Assembly (NCBI RefSeq): GCF_041321155.1
Contig: NZ_JBGGWB010000001.1
Location: 868,001 to 932,000 of the forward strand
Direction of reading: 5' to 3'
Source of the DNA: Sphingomonas sp. IW22
Lineage (GTDB): Bacteria; Pseudomonadota; Alphaproteobacteria; Sphingomonadales; Sphingomonadaceae
Length of the DNA: 64,000 bases
The notes beneath the pieces are model-generated. The model did not search any database, was not told the DNA's origin, and saw only the letters and a list, made by a program, of their open reading frames with translations. A program made the position numbers and the translations under genes. Each line of letters starts with the position of its first letter. Position 1 is the stretch's first letter. Shown piece by piece: positions 61,753 to 64,000 of the stretch.

Positions 61753-64000
61753 ATGCGTAACACTCGATGGATGTCTGCGACTGCGCTGGCAGGCGTCGCG
61801 GCATTCCTGCCGACGGCTGCGTTCGGCCAAGCGGCCGTTCCGCCCGCAGCCGCCCAGGCAGAGCAGCTGGAAGCTGACCAGACCACGCCCGACGCCGACG
61901 CCTCGATCGTCGTCACTGGCACGCGTATCCGCCAGCCCAACCTCGAGTCGACGGTGCCGATCACCTCGGTTTCGGGCGAGGAGTTTTTCGAAACCGGTCA
62001 GGTTTCGGTCGGCGACATCCTGAACGACCTGCCGCAGCTGGCGAACACCTACAGCCAGCAGAACTCGACCCGGTTCCTTGGCACCCGCGGCATCAGCCTG
62101 CTCGACCTGCGTAACCTGGGCACCCAGCGCACCCTGGTACTGGTCAACGGCCGCCGTCATGTTGCTGGCGACATTCTCGTCAACGGCGTTTCGCCCGACA
62201 TCAACACCATCCCGACCGACCTGATCGAGCGCGTGGACATCACGACCGGCGGCAGCTCGTCGGTCTATGGTTCGGACGCGATCGCAGGCGTCGTGAACTT
62301 TGTCCTGAAGGACAATTTTGAAGGCATCCAGCTGCGTGGTCAGGCCGGCGTTAACGTCGACTATGGCGATGCAGGCAACCAGTATGTGTCGGCCTTGGTC
62401 GGCAAGAACTTCGCCGAAGGTCGCGGTAACGTCGCGCTGAACGTCGAATTCTCGCACCAGTCGGACTATTATGGTTCGGGCCGCCCGGCGTTCCGCCAAA
62501 ACAACGGCTTCGTCACCGTCGACACCGACACCGGCACCAATTTCGACAGTACCCCCGACCGTCAGTTCATGCGCGACATCCGTTTCGCGACGCTGTCGCT
62601 CGGCGGCCAGGTGGCTTATGCCAGCCCGTCAGGCGCCTGCGGTCGTGACCCACTGGGCAGCCCCTATACCTGTGCCTATCTGTTCAACCCCGATGGCACG
62701 CTGGTCCCCCAGACCGGCCAGCGGGTCGGCCTGGCACCAAACGGCAACTTCATCGGCGGCAACGGCCTTTCCAATCGCGAAGGCCAGTTGCTGGCGCTGT
62801 CGCCTGATCTTGAGCGCGTGTCGGTCAACGCCATCGGCCACTTTGAAGTGAGCCCGGCGTTCGTTCCGTTCTTCGAGGCGAAGTATTCGCGTTCCAAGGC
62901 GTTCGGTTCGCAGTCGGGCCCGTTCTTCTCGCAGGGTGGCACGCTCGGCGCAGGGGCGCGTGAACAGATCCGCTTCGACAATCCCTATCTGACCGACCAG
63001 GCACGCGGCGTCCTGACGGCGGCCCGCATCGCGTCGGGTGCCAGCGCTCCTGCTGGAGACACCCGCTTCGCGCTTCGCAAGAACTGGGTCGAATTCGGCA
63101 TCCGCGACGAAGAAATCACGCGTGAAACCTTCCGCATCGTTGGCGGTATCCGCGGCGACTTCAACGATGACTGGAACTACGAGCTGTCGGCCAACTATGG
63201 CGAGCACAACGAAACCAACCTGATTGCTGGCAACGTCAACATCCAGCGTTATTTGCTGGGTCTGGATGCCGCTCGCAATTCGGCTGGTCAGATCGTCTGC
63301 CGTTCGCAGATCGATCCGGCGGCAGCAGTCGCCTATGTCGACAATCCCGCAACGCTTGCGGCCGACGTCGCGGCATGCGTGCCCATCAATCCGTTCGGCC
63401 AGGGCGCTTCGTCGCAGGCGGCGCGCGATTATGTGATCATGGACTCACTGGCGACCGGCAAGATCACGCAGTTTGTCGGTTCGGGCTTTGTCTCGGGTGA
63501 CCTCAGCCAGCTGTTCGAGCTGCCGGGCGGCCCGATCGCATTCTCGGTCGGCGCGGAATATCGCCGTGAAACCAACTATTACGATCTCGACGACCTGACG
63601 CAGGCTGGTTACGCCTTCTACAACGCCATTCCGGAATTCACGGCCCCGGCGTTCGAAGTGAAGGAAGTCTTCGGCGAAGTATCGATCCCGCTGCTGAAGG
63701 ACCTGCCGTTTGCGCATGCCCTGACGATCACCGGTTCGGGCCGTCTGGCCGACTATAACAACGCGGTCGGGACCGTGTTCGCATGGAGCGCAGGCGTCGA
63801 CTATGCGCCGATCCCGGATGTCCGCTTCCGCGGCAGCTATTCGCGGTCGGTTCGTTCGCCGAACCTGTCGGAGCTCTACTCGGCCCAGAGCCAGAACTTC
63901 GCACCCGGCTTCAGCGATCCCTGCTCGGAGCGTAACATCGGTCAGGGTTCGAACACTCGCGCCGCGAATTGCGCCGCAGCGGGCCGTCCGGCTGGTTATG
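61753..64000 (+). CDS. TonB-dependent receptor (partial, 3' end off window)
   Basis: The first ~749 codons of an outer-membrane receptor run open to the window edge. A signal peptide (MRNTRWMSATALAGVAAFLP, ending AAFGQ) is followed by SIVVTGTRIRQPNLESTVPI and a plug with GDILNDLPQL, RTLVLVNGRRHV and TTGGSSSVYGSDAIAGVVNFVLK. The barrel region includes SVGAEYRRE and VDYAPIPDVRFRGSYSRSVRSPNLSELY. This type, with VTGSRI-like TonB box and NGRR motif, is the common sphingomonad/Caulobacter family of large receptors, mostly linked to carbohydrate or aromatic substrates. ATG 61753 follows AAAGGGG. Confidence 0.93.
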   Translation, partial: MRNTRWMSATALAGVAAFLPTAAFGQAAVPPAAAQAEQLEADQTTPDADASIVVTGTRIRQPNLESTVPITSVSGEEFFETGQVSVGDILNDLPQLANTYSQQNSTRFLGTRGISLLDLRNLGTQRTLVLVNGRRHVAGDILVNGVSPDINTIPTDLIERVDITTGGSSSVYGSDAIAGVVNFVLKDNFEGIQLRGQAGVNVDYGDAGNQYVSALVGKNFAEGRGNVALNVEFSHQSDYYGSGRPAFRQNNGFVTVDTDTGTNFDSTPDRQFMRDIRFATLSLGGQVAYASPSGACGRDPLGSPYTCAYLFNPDGTLVPQTGQRVGLAPNGNFIGGNGLSNREGQLLALSPDLERVSVNAIGHFEVSPAFVPFFEAKYSRSKAFGSQSGPFFSQGGTLGAGAREQIRFDNPYLTDQARGVLTAARIASGASAPAGDTRFALRKNWVEFGIRDEEITRETFRIVGGIRGDFNDDWNYELSANYGEHNETNLIAGNVNIQRYLLGLDAARNSAGQIVCRSQIDPAAAVAYVDNPATLAADVAACVPINPFGQGASSQAARDYVIMDSLATGKITQFVGSGFVSGDLSQLFELPGGPIAFSVGAEYRRETNYYDLDDLTQAGYAFYNAIPEFTAPAFEVKEVFGEVSIPLLKDLPFAHALTITGSGRLADYNNAVGTVFAWSAGVDYAPIPDVRFRGSYSRSVRSPNLSELYSAQSQNFAPGFSDPCSERNIGQGSNTRAANCAAAGRPAGY

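Overview
The window looks like the chromosome of a sphingomonad (Alphaproteobacteria, Sphingomonadales). This is inferred from the high G+C content, three large TonB-dependent receptors, a ChpT phosphotransferase, a PccR-type propionyl-CoA regulator, PhaR/thiolase polyester genes, an rluD-rpoH pair, HWE-kinase signalling, and Tat-exported Gfo/Idh/MocA oxidoreductases with DUF1080 proteins. I saw no prophage, intact insertion sequence or CRISPR array.

Layout. 1-6.7 kb: a leftward propionyl-CoA to succinyl-CoA operon (pccB, mce, an enoyl-CoA hydratase, methylmalonyl-CoA mutase, a DUF3445 N-demethylase), divergent from its likely regulator, with TTTGCAAA-type sites between them. 6.7-12.7 kb: mixed housekeeping genes (class II aldolase, YnfA, orphan 2Fe-2S subunit, RcnB-like protein, prolyl hydroxylase, recJ, tRNA-Glu). 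12.9-14.4 kb: a scar where a divergent oxidoreductase/LysR pair lost both 5' ends. 14.4-21.8 kb: ROK regulator, TonB receptor, YdcF-like protein, S1/P1-like nuclease and GPH-family transporter.

21.77-22.67 kb: a 0.9-kb gene-free stretch with six diverged ~125-bp units. Each starts with a DnaA-box sequence, perfect TGTGGATAA in five, followed 12 bp later by a second, degenerate box in the same orientation. It is a candidate replication origin or DnaA-titration locus and is the most striking object in the window.

22.7-26.9 kb: LysR/MFS pair, then a decayed sulfatase locus (sulfatase tail, intact MFS transporter, internally deleted formylglycine-generating enzyme). 26.9-31.2 kb: an overlapping signalling operon with a short LOV photoreceptor, a 1140-residue CheB-CheR-PAS-HWE kinase and a single-domain response regulator. 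31.4-44.5 kb: a hexuronate/glycoside locus with uxuA, an ExuT-like transporter, three exported Gfo/Idh/MocA oxidoreductases, apbE, a double-DUF1080 protein, a FadR-type GntR regulator and a large TonB receptor; related palindromes lie in its promoter regions. 44.6-48.5 kb: an antiporter behind a possible general-stress promoter, two tandem Nif3-like paralogues (one exported and apparently without metal ligands) and an amidase.

48.5-54.3 kb: chemotaxis operon cheA-cheW-cheY-cheB-cheR with chpT upstream. 54.3-64 kb: JAMM protein, rluD, rpoH, mtgA, a small membrane protein with a possible EcfG promoter, a periplasmic methyltransferase, phaR, a short phaC-like gene, phaA, and the start of a third TonB receptor cut by the window end.
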